Under the pieces are notes generated by a model, which did no database searches, was not told the DNA's origin, and was given only the letters and a program-made list of their open reading frames with translations. Below, in pieces: positions 21,317 through 33,618 of a stretch of DNA of 64,000 nt. Made by a program: the position numbers and the translations under genes. Within the stretch, counting starts at the first letter, position 1; each line of letters starts with the position of its first letter. The stretch comes from Asparagus officinalis. Lineage: Eukaryota; Streptophyta; Magnoliopsida; Asparagales; Asparagaceae. The DNA is taken from the NCBI RefSeq assembly GCF_001876935.1, contig NC_033801.1, forward strand, positions 27,759,795 to 27,823,794, written 5' to 3'.

Positions 21317-22735
21317 ATCTCCCTCTTTTTAATGATGACAAACAATCTACACAAAGAGTATATAAGATATATAATAAAACACAATACTTTTAAAATATAC
21401 TCACAATCCACTTGTTACCCCCCTTTGGCAGCATCAAAATGGGGAAACAAAAGAATAAGAGAGCGAAAGCTCTCCCTATCATAAAGCATAGGTGAGTATA
21501 AACAAAAATATGGGAAATGCTTCCCCTATCAAAAAAGCTATATAGAAAATATGCAATTATGAACATGGCAAACAAATGTGAGTAAGCATGGATATAGAAT
21601 ATCCTAAACACAACTCACATTAAAAAAGACCAAGTGACCACATATATGTGTTATTAAGAGAAGAGTCACAAGAGTCTAAAACATAGATATATATCCATAA
21701 AAAATCAAACATCAAATGATTTTAAAAAAATTAGAAATTTTCCACCATAAAACATGATTTATTGAGAGCATAAATAAAAATATGAAAGGTGTCTCAATAC
21801 CCAATCATAAAACATTATTTGGATATAAACAAAAGTAGATCATGAAATAAAAAAATAAAGTCATGAACCTCATGAAGGTTCAAATAAAAGCCTCAAATGA
21901 TACTTAAAGAAATTTAAAGTGTATATATTATATCATTTTAGACAAAAGCAAGAGAGGTGAGCATAACAAGCTCTTGAAACAAGTTTCAACCCAAATAAAG
22001 CTTTTGGCATCCGGTAAGTCTCCCGGGGGCATCCGGTAAGTCTCCCGGGGGTTGCTCATACATATAACCTCTCATATGTAAATACAAAACAAAGTATATA
22101 TCTGAAAAGTATTTGATCAATAGAAGAAATCCTTTTTGTAAAACTTGATCAAACCATATAAGGAATACATTATAAACCACTTGATCAATAGAAGAAATCC
22201 TTTTTGTAAAACTTGATCAAACCATATAAGGAATACATTATAAACCACAAATAGATGATCCGGAAGCTCAATCAAACCATATAAGGAATACATTATAAAC
22301 CACAAATAGATGATCCGGAAGCTCAAACACATAAATATCATTATAAGAGTGTTTTATAATAATCCCATAAACACAAGCACATTGTTCAAAATTCAAAACA
22401 AGATATGCTAACAAAAAATGATGTTTGGGCATAAAAAAATCATCTTAATAAAAATTGTATCAATTCATAAAGGATGAAAACATGAAAATCTATGAAAGAG
22501 AATCATGAAAAAAATGAATGATAACTTTTCAAATCAAATACCAAGAATAAAATTATTTTCAATTTTGTTCATAAAACTTTAATTAGAGAATATCTTTAAG
22601 AACATGAAAAAACTAAAAAGTTAAAGAATTCGTTCTTAAATGTTAAACATGTTTTGGTACCCAATTACTCTTGGTACCAAAGAGACTAGAGACATGATCC
22701 CTATTATTAAAGCTCAAGGCCCTTGGGTTATGAAC
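21317..22735 (-). other. Element 2 internal 3' region, no pol
   Basis: AT-rich with only short ORFs. It contains stacked tandem duplications: a 22-bp GGCATCCGGTAAGTCTCCCG unit twice (about 22009-22052) and a 68-bp unit twice (22113-22180 and 22181-22248), followed by a partial third. Related sequence is found reverse-complemented at 47320-47830 and 51111-51620. Confidence 0.55.
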
Positions 22736-23976
22736 TCATTTGGGCGCATATGGTGCACGGACACGGTCAAAACAATACTCATATAAATGTCCTTTTCGAT
22801 TGCAATAGGTGCAATGAAAAGGTTGAAAAGATTTGTGTTGACCAATTTTTTGTGCACAAAAATCATTTGTAAAAACATATTTTTCTTTAAAATTATTTTG
22901 CAAATGGGAAGTTCTTCTTAAATCGAAACAAAACTTGGTCAAATGACCAAAACGACCATAAAAATTACACTTATACACATGAGCATGTTTATGATTATCA
23001 CTATGTGTGTGTACATGTGTATGATATGGAGAAGCTTGATGGGATGCACAAGGATGAATATATTTAGGCATGGTGGGTTTTTGTGCATCATAACAAAACT
23101 TAGCAGTATGACCTTTTCGGTCGCAAATAGAACACTTGTAAGTTTTATTATACATGTGTGCATAGTAAATAGGTTTCTTAGAAACATTTTTATAGGACTT
23201 TGCACACAAATCCATAAGCTTGTTGTTATTAACAATGCAAGTTTTTAATGTTGAATCTAAAGATGATATACTTTTATTTATTTGATTCAACTCATCATTT
23301 GAAATATGTGCATTGTTATTAGAAGTGGAATATACATGATCATTTTTAAATGAATTAAACTCCTTTCTAATGTTCTCAACTTCTAATATGACATTATATT
23401 TTTCATGAAACAAACTAGCATTTTCCAATTTTAATTTTCTGTTGCTTTCTTTAAGATTAACATTTTCATTAGCAATGATATCAAACTTAGTAGCTAAGGC
23501 TTCATGAGTGGATTTCAAATCAACATACTTGCTTTTTAAGCTTTTAAAATTATGTTGTAGCTTTTTATGTTCATGTAATAATTTTTCATATTCATGTGCG
23601 AGTTCATCAAAAGTAAAATCATTATTGTTATTGGACTTGCTTACCACACTAGGGCTATCGCCTAGTGGACGTGTATATGAAGATGAAACTCCTTTTGAAC
23701 TTGAAGCTGAATCGTCCAAATGTTGTCGGATTGCCTCCAAGTCTCCTTGATGTGTTTCTATTAATTTCCATAACGTATAAGCATTATTAAAAGAATCAAG
23801 TTTGTTAGCAAAAGATAAGCCAAATGCATCAATTAGAAATTCTAACAAGGACTTGTTTATAGCAAATAATCTAGCACCATTATCACTCCACTTGGATTTC
23901 TCCATAGTAGGTATAATATAAGCGCATTCAATAATTTTCCATATATCGATATTTGTAGATCTAGCAAAAATGTTAA
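22736..23976 (-). CDS. Gag-like protein of element 2 with three zinc knuckles
   Basis: The frame from 23905 gives 389 aa and is open further upstream to about 23976 (ARSTNIDIWKIIECAY), where a deletion joins it to the LTR, so the N-terminus is missing. A gag-like helical part (ARLFAINKSLLEFLIDAFG) is followed by a long coiled coil (YEKLLHEHKKLQHNFKSLKS). Three CCHC knuckles follow: CSICDRKGHTAKFC, CNFYGRFGHLTKFC (second Cys is Tyr) and CTYCNRKGHLYEYC. A His-rich linker (HTHVHTHSDNHKHAHV) lies between the first two. The pattern fits gag of large copia (SIRE-like) elements, a nucleic-acid-binding particle protein. Uninterrupted length suggests it is fairly young. Confidence 0.75.
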
Positions 23977-25480
23977 ATCTAGCACACCGAAAACTTTACA
24001 ATCAACACTCTTGCAATCCCAATTTACACCCTCTTGGGACGACCCCGTCTCTCACCACACACTCCTCTTGGTGTGCTAGTGTAATACAAAGTGAACCTCA
24101 CAATAATAGCTCACAACAAATGATTGTTTTCTAAACAATAGGAGAACTCAATTAAGCACAACTCAAGGTTACAATCTCTCACACCCCAAATTATACTATG
24201 TATGAAAAATACTAAAAGCTCATATGAGTGTGTGTAACAATGAGATTTTATAAAACAAAATCAAACTAAACTCAATTTAAATCTATCTTATGAAAATTAT
24301 GAACAAAATAATAAATAGCTAGAAATAGAGTTTAGGAAAACTTCTCTATGATAACAAGAGAGAGGGAGAAGAATTGAATGCTCAAACACCAATGGATGCT
24401 CTCCTCAAGCTCTTGTGAAAGTTTCTTCACAAACCAAACTTTTAATCACACTTAAACAAAAACTTAAACCCTTAAACAAACTTGTAAAACTCTTTTAAAA
24501 CTTTTCTCTTCTTAGTTATAAACTGAGGATATGTGGGGATATTTATAGGAAACCCTAAAGCCAAGAGAAAACAACAAAACCCATCATAAAGATAAAAACA
24601 AAAAAGCTAGAAAAAAACTAGCCATTGGGCCATCGGTCGACTGATCAGTCGACTGATGAGCTGAACGTTAGAGTTAGCATCCAGCTCGTCGGTCGACTGA
24701 TGACTTGATCGGTCGACTGATGACATTATTAGTCGACTGGTCAGTCGACTAAAATAAAATAAAAACTTTTTGTTATTTCAGGTGATTTCTTCAGTCGACA
24801 CATCAGTCGACTTACCAGTCGACTGATAATAATAGGTTATTATAGCCTGAATTAAATAGTAAAACTGATTTTTAAAGTGCCTTTAAAAATAGCAAATAAA
24901 TTTTAAAAATATAAAACTTTAGGAAATCATTATAAACATGTAAATGAACATGATACAAAAAGAATTTTTGGAATTGCACTTCTCAATAGTGAAAACTCAT
25001 TATTTTTCATATATGTCCAAAAACATGAAAATTAAACATATATGTTTTTGTCATTTGACATAAACATAATATTGAAACTTTTGTAAAATAATTTTATAGA
25101 CTTAATGAATTGATATAAAATATTGTTATAAAGTCCATAAACAAATAATTCAATATTTTCACAAATTTTTTTTTTGTATAAACTTGAAAACTATAAATCA
25201 AAACATGTATATATGATACATCTTCAATATGCTCATCTTGGTAAACATGGAAGAAGCTTGAACTTGGATTTTGACTAGTGTGCATAGGCTTCATTCCACT
25301 ATTTCCTTCCATCCTCTAATGGATATGATCGGTAAAGCTCTAGTCCATCCATCCTCCAATTTATTGTTTGTTTAGAACACCTAATAGAAAAACATAAACA
25401 CTAGACAAACAATATTAGGAATTGTTTGTAATCATCAAAACAAGATTAGAACATGTAGGCTCATAACATGAGACCTAACA
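23977..25480 (-). repeat. Element 2, truncated 5' LTR
   Basis: Similarity to the left LTR begins near CTAGCACACCGAAAAC and continues to CCTAACA. About 0.5 kb of LTR plus the primer site are deleted. The GTCGAC palindrome cluster is at 24630-24835. Confidence 0.7.
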
Positions 25481-25484
25481 GTCC

Positions 25485-26525
25485 ATCTTTGACCCATTTT
25501 AGATGGTACGAAGACACATTCTTAAGTAGAGTAATGAATCTCTACGATGCTAATAGCACCCATTGGAAGTCCAATTTCATTGATGGACTACCAAATCTTT
25601 TTTTTGAAAGAGTTCAAAATCAACTCAAAGGAAATCATGGTAGATTCATTACCTATGACTCATTTTCTTATGAAACTCTTATCAATGCCTGCATAAAAGA
25701 AGTCTTAGCTTTATGTAATGATATAAAGCTTAAAAATTAGCTTAAGTCTCATAGACTTATAAAAAAAAGGATTAGGTGAATTCTGTCAGCAGTTTGCCTT
25801 TGATTAGTCCTATAAGACTGATAAAAGAAAACAAGTCAAGAGAGAATCTGATGATAGAAAGAAACATTCTTTCAAAAAGAAAAAGAAAAAGTTCTTTAAA
25901 AGAAAAGACAGAGATGATCATTCTAGAAATCCTAAGAAGGATATCAATAACATTAAATATTACAAATACGGTAAGACTGGTCATTATGCCAATAAATGTT
26001 ATACAAAGAAAAAGATCAATGAAATTGAGGATGAAGGTCTTAAAAAACCTTTGTATAAAATAATTATCAATAGTGATACTAAAAGAACAGATGATGAATA
26101 GTATTCATCCTCTTCCTCATCTTCCTCTAAAGATGAAGGACCTTGCCACTGTACAGTTAACAACTGTCACTATTGGAAAGTCATAGTCAATATGAATGGA
26201 CTATCTTTGAATGTTATTACTTCAAACAAAGAACTAATCTCAAAGATACTATCTGAAGAAATGCCTCTAGAATTAAAAAGAGGACTACTTAATCTTTGCT
26301 TGGATAAGAATAAAGAGGTTAATAAAAAACCTAATATTGACAATGTCTATCAAATGCCAGAAGTCATGAAGAGAAGACAAGGTAATACTTCTAAGGTGTT
26401 ATTCCTTTTTGATCTCAACAAAGAGATTCATACATTAAAGAAAGAAGTAAAACTTCTAAAACAAGAGAATCAAAACATTCTCTCAAAACTTGGTGAAGAA
26501 GAAGACCTTAGAGAAACATAGGCAT
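25485..26525 (+). pseudogene. Endogenous caulimovirid, segment c1: C-terminal coat-protein region
   Basis: The frame resumes after element 2 with FRWYEDTFLSRVMNLYDAN. A Lys/Arg-rich basic tract follows (25830-25920), then a zinc-knuckle position reading KYYKYGKTGHYANKCY. The first two knuckle cysteines are tyrosines, so the finger is dead. A Ser-rich acidic tract (SSSSSSSSKDE, about 26103-26135) and a coiled-coil stretch (KEIHTLKKEVKLLKQENQN) follow. Stops occur at 25738, 26098 and 26519. The same region is repeated in inverse orientation at 63527-63820. Confidence 0.75.
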
Positions 26526-26639
26526 CAATAGTCTCTTCTAAGCATAATTCACCTAGAATCTCTAATAGAGATCATGATTCCAGAATCTTCCTAAAAGGAT
26601 GAATTTCTATATATATTACAACATATAACATCTCAAAAA

Positions 26640-26945
26640 TGGTACATTAAGGTAACCTTGGTTATAACCAAGCAAGTGTTTATACCAGACCTTATAGCTT
26701 TGGTTGATAGCGATGCAGATCTTAACTGCATTCGTGAAGGCATTGTTACCTTCAAAATTCTTTGAAACTACTACGCAAACTCTAAGTAGTGCAAATGGTG
26801 ACAAACTTGATGTCAATTTTAAATTACCTTCTACACATATTTGTGTACAGGACACATGTATCTTAATTCCTTGTGTACTTGTGAAAAACTTAACACAACA
26901 CATCATATTGGGTACCCCACTTCTACACAATATAATGCTTATGTA
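26640..26945 (+). pseudogene. Endogenous caulimovirid, segment c2: aspartic-protease region
   Basis: At about 26660-26735 the frame reads FIPDLIALVDSDADLNC. The retroviral-type active site is normally D-S/T-G; here the Gly is Asp, which should abolish activity. A frameshift follows and the rest (TCILIPCVLVKNLTQHIILG) is in another frame. Confidence 0.7.
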
Positions 26946-27203
26946 GAAAATTGATTCACAAGGAATCCAAGCCAGTTATAATGGCAAGAAAATCTTATCT
27001 GAGTTTATAACTGATCCCCAAACTCGTTTATTAAACAAAGTTAAAAATGTTTTCCTTAAAGAAAAACAGATAAATTTTCTTAAGGAAGAAGTAGCATTTA
27101 TTCAAATAGAAGAACAAATAAAAAAAGAAAAAAAAGTTAATAACCCAAACAGAAGATTGTTTTAATAAAACATTCTGTAGTAACATCCCTAATGCCTTCT
27201 GGG

Positions 27204-27947
27204 ATAGAAAATAACATATTGTTTCTCTACCTTATGAAGACAATTTCAAAGAAAAGGACATTCCTACCAAATCTAGGTCATGCCAAATGAATCAAGAATA
27301 TCTTAATCTTTATAAAAAGTAAATAACTTCCTTACTTGAAAATAAATTTATAAGAAAATGATATTCTCCTTGAAGCTGCACTGCTTTCTATGTTAATAAC
27401 TATGCAAAACAAGAGAGAGGAATCCCTCGCCTTGTTATAAATTACAAACCCTTAAATATGATATTAAAATGGATTAGGTATCCTATTCCAAACAAAAGAG
27501 ATATATTAAATCGCATTAATAATGAAAAAATATTTTCTAAATTTGATCTTAAGTCAGGATATTACCAGATACAAATAGAAGAAAATGATCATTATAAAAC
27601 TACATTTGTTATTCCATTCGGACACTTTGAATGGAATGTAATGTCATTTGGGCTTAAGAACGCCCCTTCAGAATTTCAAAATATTATGAATGAAATACTC
27701 ATTCCACACACTAATTTCAACTTGTCATACATAGATGATATTCTGATATTTTCTCAGACATTTGATTGACATGTTAAATATTTAGAAATATTTTATAATT
27801 TAGCAATACGAAATGGGTTGGCTATATTAGCCCTAAAAATGAATTTATTCCAGACCCAGATTAGATTATTGGGTCATAATATTCACAAAAGGACTATAAT
27901 CCTTATTGACCGAAGCATTGAGTGTGCCTCTAAGTTTCCAGACATAA
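27204..27947 (+). pseudogene. Endogenous caulimovirid, segment c3: reverse-transcriptase region
   Basis: The RT core is recognisable: motif A FDLKSGYYQ (27541-27567), FGLKNAPSEFQ, and motif C YIDD (27728-27739), followed by LLGHNIHKRTI. The catalytic aspartates are present, but stops and frame breaks surround the core, including a TGA at 27767. The 33.5-kb array interrupts the domain at 27947, and the sequence resumes at 61487. It cannot encode a working enzyme as it stands. Confidence 0.85.
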
Positions 27948-28976
27948 TGTTTAGTGGGAAATTTCGAAGAAGAAAATTGAGAATTGAATTTGTTTTATTC
28001 TATCTAACAGACTTAGAAAAAGAAATTACTTACAATTCTCTCAACACAATTTCTCTCTAACAAACTTAGAAAAAAAAATTATAATCTTCTTGTATTGAAT
28101 TCCCGATTTATAAAAGAGAAGAGGATCGACGGAGATCCTCCCCTTTGTTTAAAACTGGGTTCTTTACGGTGGCGATGAGATGCTTCCCTTGATGTTCGTA
28201 TTGAGTTTGCTTCTCATTGACGATCCGAACGTTTCACCTTGTGGAACAAAGTCTATTCCTCTCAGATTGGATGTCGTAGAGAACTTGCGTGGCAAATTTG
28301 AAAAGAACTCTTAACGAGTTAGGGAACTCTGGGCGAGTATAAAATCTATGGAAGACTTGATCTAACCAAAATCTGTTTATAAACCAAGGGAATGCTCCAA
28401 GAACTTTGTCGCTGAAGGAAGCTCCAAGATAATCTGCTCAAGAGATTTCCAATCTCTCATTTTGTAATCTTTTTTGATGCAAAAAGTCGATCCAAAGATG
28501 ATCTCCAGATCACCCTAAAAAATCCCCGAACTCAATTGAGTTTCTGGTATTTAAAGGGGATTAAGGGGTGTAACCACCCCTTAATCCTCTCTTTAATGGG
28601 GGTTTAATGGGGTGTAACCGCCCCCCATAAATCTCTTCATAATAGGGTGGTGATGCCTTCAAATAGTGGGGAGAAAATGATTTTTAGAACCGTTCAACTC
28701 GTGTTTGAAAGAGTCAAATGCCGAAACTGGCGTTCCGGGCCCAAACTCTGCATTTTAGACCTAAAACGCAAAGTTGGGCATGTGCTTAAGGCTAAAAACA
28801 TAGTGTTCACACAACCTTATGAATCTTATATGTAGAAATAAACTCTACGTTCTGAACCTGGAACAGAGAGTTTTGTTCTGCATGAACTCTGCGTTTTGAG
28901 CCTACAAACTCTGTGTTTTGTCACAGAGATGAACTCTGTGTTTTGGGTCTACGAACTCTGTGTTTTGAGCCTACAA
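27948..28976 (-). repeat. Array LTR 1 (internally deleted)
   Basis: It starts TGTTTAGTGG after the CATAA duplication and ends GAGCCTACA. The GAGCCTCAGG block and the mini stem-loop array present in LTRs 2 and 5 are missing, so about 0.6 kb is deleted. Confidence 0.8.
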
Positions 28977-29339
28977 AACCCCCTCTAATGTTTTTAAAAG
29001 TTCACGGTTGACTGGGACGAATTTTTGAAATACTTTGGATCTCAACTCTGATCTTACACCCGCTTTGAAGGCATAGTGGTTGAAGGCATTTTCCACACAT
29101 GACCTAAGCTTCAAAGAGAAATTATAGCAACGGTACAAGCTACTCATGAGAAGAAGCTCTCAAACATCACGTCACGGCTTACATCCATTCAGCTGATAGG
29201 CCCGCAAACATTCATAGGATTTTTGGTAAACCCTCAGCCATCAACGGATTTGATAAGCTTTTACTGACTACGGTTTGAGTCGGGCTAGCATGTGGATTAT
29301 CTATTTCCGTTCCACATGTAACGTTGTGCTAAAAGAATA

Positions 29340-29930
29340 AACTCTCTTAGAGTTAGTTCTATGATACCGAATACATAGACTTTGTCAATTTTACGGGAAT
29401 GGACTACCCGGTAATGCGTATTAGACGTAAGCTTATCTCTAATTAGGGATTAAGATAAAGTCCCCCAGAGATGGATTCTGGTGTCCTTTTCATGGCGAAA
29501 GACTAACCGGTAACACGTGTTAGGCGTAGACTTATCTCTGGTTAGTAGTCGATATAAAGTCCCCCATGCGTGTACGGTATGAATTTCGACGTTATTAATA
29601 ACAACCTACCACGATGTTGAATACGTATGCTTTACCATTTTTATGGGAATATGCTACCCGGCAGCATGTGTTAGATGCAGACTTATCTCTATTTAGGAAT
29701 TAAGATAAAGTCCCCCATGTGTGTAAGACATGGATTCTGGTATTATTAATAATACCTTGCTATGATATTGAATACGTAGGTTTTTGTTATTTTACGAGAA
29801 AAGACTAACCGACAACGCATGTTAGGCGTAGACTTATCTCTAATTAGGGATCGAGATAAAGTCCCCCATGCGTGAAAGACATGAATTTTGGATGCTACGA
29901 TGTTGAATACATAGACTTCTGTCATTGTTT
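29340..29930. repeat. Tandem hairpin repeats of about 150-180 bp, internal domain 1
   Basis: About four units share ATGTTGAATACGTAGACTTT, a GACTTATCTC / GAGATAAAGTC inverted repeat, and in some units GTTATTAATAAC inside a longer palindrome. Matching arrays lie at 35700-36260, 41340-41710, 44650-44804 and 53910-54330. Confidence 0.75.
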
Positions 29931-30129
29931 CTTTCCGTGTTATTTTTTACTTGAAACACTGAAAGAAAGTTAGAAGTGCCATAGGTGTAGTATTACCTTG
30001 GAATGAATTTTCACTTAGAGTGAAATTCAGAAATTTTCTTTATAATCACTAGGATAATTTCAAAAAAAATCTTTAATCCGTTGGGAATTTATAATAAAAA
30101 TTTGCTATTCTTGTTGAAAAAAGATTAAC

Positions 30130-30720
30130 AAGTTCATTGGGGGGTTTGATAGTTAGAGGTGTGATGTTAACTTAACAGTATTTTATGGGCCTAGTGCTCT
30201 ATTGAAGAGAATCGATAAGTTGATTTAGTTGTCAAATGTATAATGTTAACTTGACGGGTTTGTGGACCTATCGCTCTATTGAAGAGAGTCAAAAAGTTGA
30301 TTGTCACAGGTGTTTTGTTAACGTGATAGGAGTTTGTTACGATCAGAGCAACTTTGAGGACCTATCGCTCTATTGGGGAGAGTTGATAAGTTGTTTTTTT
30401 TCAGATGTGTGATATTAACATGACATGAATTTATTACGATCGAAGCAACTTTGTAGACTTATCATCCTATTAAAGAGGATTAATAAGTGGATTGTCAGAC
30501 GTGTGACATTAACATGACAGAAGTTGTTGCGATCAGAGCAACTTTATAGACTTATCGCTCTATTGAAGAAAGTCGGTAAGTTGATTGTCAAAGGTGTGAT
30601 ATTAACGTGATAGGAATTTGTACTTGTGATTTGAATAAGATTTAGAGGACCTATCATCCTGTTGATAAGGATTGATCAGTTGATTGTCAGAGGTGTATTG
30701 TTAACGTGACAAATTGGGAA
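30130..30720. repeat. Tandem hairpin repeats of about 100 bp, internal domain 1
   Basis: About six units carry ATCGCTCT...AGAGTCGAT or ATCATCCT...AGGATTGAT around ATTGAAG. The two forms differ in both arms, so pairing is kept. Matching arrays lie at 36520-37110 and 54550-55140, and in element 1. Confidence 0.75.
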
Positions 30721-30977
30721 TGATGAAAATTAAATTCATACTCCGTGGGGATGATGATCGTCAGATGGGTAATCTTAATTTGACGATGTTTGTAGATTTT
30801 GTGATTGACAGAGGTATTCTATTGAACATGACAACTCAAAAAATTTATTACTCATAATCTAGTGGACCACAAATAAACCAACCCCCAGTATTGAACATGT
30901 ACAGGGGGGAAAGGGGTAGACAGGACACATTGCCTAGTGGGCCACTATTTGATGAGTTTGACTATAAGAGGTAACTA

Positions 30978-32410
30978 TTAACGTGATAGTTTTGGTGGAT
31001 CCGCCATCCTACTGAAGAGGATTAGTGGGAGAATTCGGGAGAAATGGACTATCAGAGGTATATTATTAACTTGATAGTTTGATGGACCCACTATCCTATT
31101 GAAGAGGATTGGCTTCAGTGGCCATAGTATCTTCCCCTTCTGATTAAGAAAATTGAGCTTGGTCCCGTTGCTCAAGTTGATTTTTCTTACTTTGTTCTTT
31201 AGCTTTGACCCTGACAATAATTTTTTGAGCTTGTTCACCTTGAGAGATTAATTGTTTTCAGGAACGGTATTCCACAAGACTCATTTGTGCTAGAAGGTTG
31301 GTCTATAAGTTGTATCGACAGGTCTCCACTAAGGTAGACTGTGTCATACTTGACGAACATCGAAGAGTCATGGTTCGGAACCTCTTGATGAAGGCTTTGA
31401 TGGGCTCCCTCTTCTTCTGCTTAATGGTGAAAAGGGTATGGATGGAGATTTCTGTATCCTCTTCAAAGAATTTTGACAGGAAGAGTCTCTCTAGATCCGC
31501 CCACTTTTGGATACATCCGACAGGTAGTTTCCTGAACCATTCAAAGGCAACTCCCTTGATGGTACCAATAAACAATTAAGTCAGTATAGCGTCGTTTAAT
31601 ATTACATTCCTAGTCTGTGACTTGTAATGATAGATATGTTGATTCGGTGATCCTGTGCCATCAAAAGTTTGTAGCGTCAGGACCTCAAACTTTGGAGGAT
31701 AAGGGGATGCATCTTATTCGGCAGGATAGGGCCTAGCAATTCTCGCGTCTTGGAGCTCACTTCTATTAGCAATGACATTGAGGCGGGCTTATAATTCTTC
31801 CATTTTAACAGACTGGAGATTCTGCTCGTTCTCAGTCTCTCTTCCTTCATCAGAGGAAGATTCCAGGTTGTGGGCTTCTTGGTTAGAAGCAGTAGCATCA
31901 ATCACTTTTCCCTTTCATTTGCTTGTGTGAGATCAGGATGAAGATGCTCTTCCTCTTCGGGAAGATTCTTATCTTGGTGGCGGATTTGTCTTCTGAGATT
32001 TGGCCCTGTCTATGACATATTGAGTCATTAGGATCTGGACTTCATTAAGGATCTCCTGCTATGATTTGAGCATGACCTCCTGCTCATCAACCCTCTTTAA
32101 GAGATCTTCATGGTTTCCCGTCATATAAGCGGAGCTCTCATGTTCTATGAAAGAGCTAGATGATTGAGATTCTGCGATACCTGAATGCTCACCATCGGAT
32201 GTAGTTGCTCTAGCCAATCTTCCATAATCGACAGGAGGTATGACTCCCCTTCGAGTTCGGGTATGTTGGTAGATTCCCTCGAACTCATTCAGGATCTCTT
32301 TGAAGTTTGAAGACCGGTTTATCTCTGACTCATCAATATTAAGGATTTATAACTTCCCTCTACCAATCAAGATGGAAGTAACTCTAAGGTATTCACCCTC
32401 TGAAGTCTTC
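30978..32410 (-). pseudogene. Gag core and downstream part, internal domain 1
   Basis: 31303-31575 is an uninterrupted 90-aa gag core: MFIGTIKGVAFEWFRKLPV, KWADLERLFLSKFFEEDTE, TKQKKREPIKAFIKRF and STLVETCRYNL, as in the Retrotrans_gag family. Upstream in the minus direction, 32410-31680 contains a Gly/Arg-rich part and a coiled-coil part with stops. Downstream, 31238-30978 is open (KLKKLLSGSKLKNKVRKINL) and runs into repeat-derived sequence. It is a structural particle protein, now broken. Confidence 0.7.
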
Positions 32411-32781
32411 TTCATGCGTGAACGTCGTCATTGATTGGGCAAAGCCACGTTCCTTAATTGGTCGAACCCCAATGTTTTTTCCGCATGTGAGTAACATTGA
32501 CATCATGAGAGAACCGTAGAAATCAGTCGTTCACATTGGCATGAATGAACAACTCTTTGCATCGAACTTTCTCTCGACAGTAATTCCCACAAGTCAGAGA
32601 CTTGGGATTAACCTTACATAGAGCGTGAGGATAGAGATGGAACCCCCTATCCATCAGTGGATAGGACTGGTTCTTGGCAAACATAAACTTTAAATCCATG
32701 TTGATTTTTTTGAACACGACGAACCATATCATGTTCTAAAGAAGGAACACGAGAATCGTGTTTAGCTTGATTAACATAGGA

Positions 32782-33040
32782 TCAAAGTCTGTGTTTTGGT
32801 GATGAAACACAGTCCTGAGATCCGTGTTTTGCTGATGAAACATAGTTTTGAGATCTATGTTTTGGTTCTAAAACACACTCTTGAGAGTTGCGTTTTGATT
32901 CTGGAATGCACTCCTGAAAGTTACGTTCGGTTTTGGAAACGCTTCCTTGAGGATGGCGTTCTGTTTGCGGAACACGACCTTGAGGGCTGTGTTTTGATTG
33001 AATAATGTGCCACTGAGGGCTATGTTCACTCTTACTCACA
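32782..33040 (-). repeat. Coding minisatellite in gag, internal domain 1
   Basis: Seven units of about 36-39 bp are each an imperfect inverted repeat around TTGA/CTGA: AAACATAG/CTATGTTT, AACAC/GTGTT and AACGC/GCGTT. The minus strand is open for 85 codons and reads as a 12-13 residue repeat (KRNSQECVLEP type). Confidence 0.7.
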
Positions 33041-33118
33041 CAGAGCCTATGTTTGGGCTCATGGACACGAGAATTGCGTTCTGAAGTAGAAACGCAGAGC
33101 TCAAGGTCACGCTTAGGC

Positions 33119-33614
33119 TCACAAACACGAAGCTTGTATTGATTTGTAGATCGACATTCTTGGAGATATGCTCATTGTTGAGATCTTCTCCTTCATCGAG
33201 CGGTGTTCTTCTTGGCCTATTTTAAGGCCTTTGTAATGATGTCGTTGGCGTTGATGGAGTTGGTCATCACGATGAGCCTTTTGTGACCCGATACCCGTCG
33301 CTTTGGCGTGGTGCAGAACCTTCAACTTGGGGGACGAGTTTGGCAAAAGCTGAGTCCACTCATTTGGAGGAGGGACTGTTCGAGAGGGCTTCCTTTAGCA
33401 TAGGAGCAATAGTTGGAGCTTTAGTCTCCTTGGAGACTTTACGAATCTTGCGCATAGCCTTGGGGCTAAGGGATCCGGAGGAAAGGACTTCCTCATACTT
33501 AGCTTGATCAAACTTGATGATCAGAGTTTCAACGATCATTATAGCAAGCTTGGTATCAGATTGCACAACTACTTCTTCATTGATGAAAAAGCTAATCTCC
33601 AGCAGAGTCGTCAT
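33119..33614 (-). pseudogene. Gag N-terminal part, internal domain 1
   Basis: The start at 33614 overlaps the primer-binding sequence just inside LTR 2. It reads MTTLLEISFFINEEVVVQSD and FDQAKYEEVLSSGSLSPKA. The 84-codon frame ends at 33360 and a shifted frame continues (SPKLKVLHHAKATGIGSQKA), so one frameshift separates it from the rest. Confidence 0.65.
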
Positions 33615-33618
33615 CTTT

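Larger units (their letters stand above)
19289..25480 (-). mobile_element. Element 2: gag-only copia-like LTR retrotransposon (6.2 kb)
   Basis: Two direct repeats (19289-21316 and about 23977-25480) flank an internal domain with a gag ORF on the minus strand. On the minus strand the LTR starts TGTTAGGTCTCATG, directly after a purine tract AAAAAGAGGGAGAT (21317-21330). GTCC occurs at both edges (19285-19288 and 25481-25484), an imperfect TSD, and removing the element restores viral continuity. The 5' LTR is truncated, so its downstream part and the primer site are missing. No pol was seen. Element 3 is a relative. Confidence 0.75.

Noticed and set aside
22943..23750. Plus-strand ORFs at 22943-23248 and 23508-23750
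   Set aside because: Antisense to the 389-aa gag-like frame with three zinc knuckles.
27458..27769. Intact-looking RT core as evidence of a functional virus
   Set aside because: Stops and frame breaks surround it, protease and zinc-knuckle residues are mutated, and the domain is split by 33.5 kb of retrotransposon.
29340..30720. Regularly spaced repeats that could suggest a CRISPR array
   Set aside because: Units are 85-180 bp, diverged, without constant short repeats and unique spacers, and lie inside a plant LTR retrotransposon.
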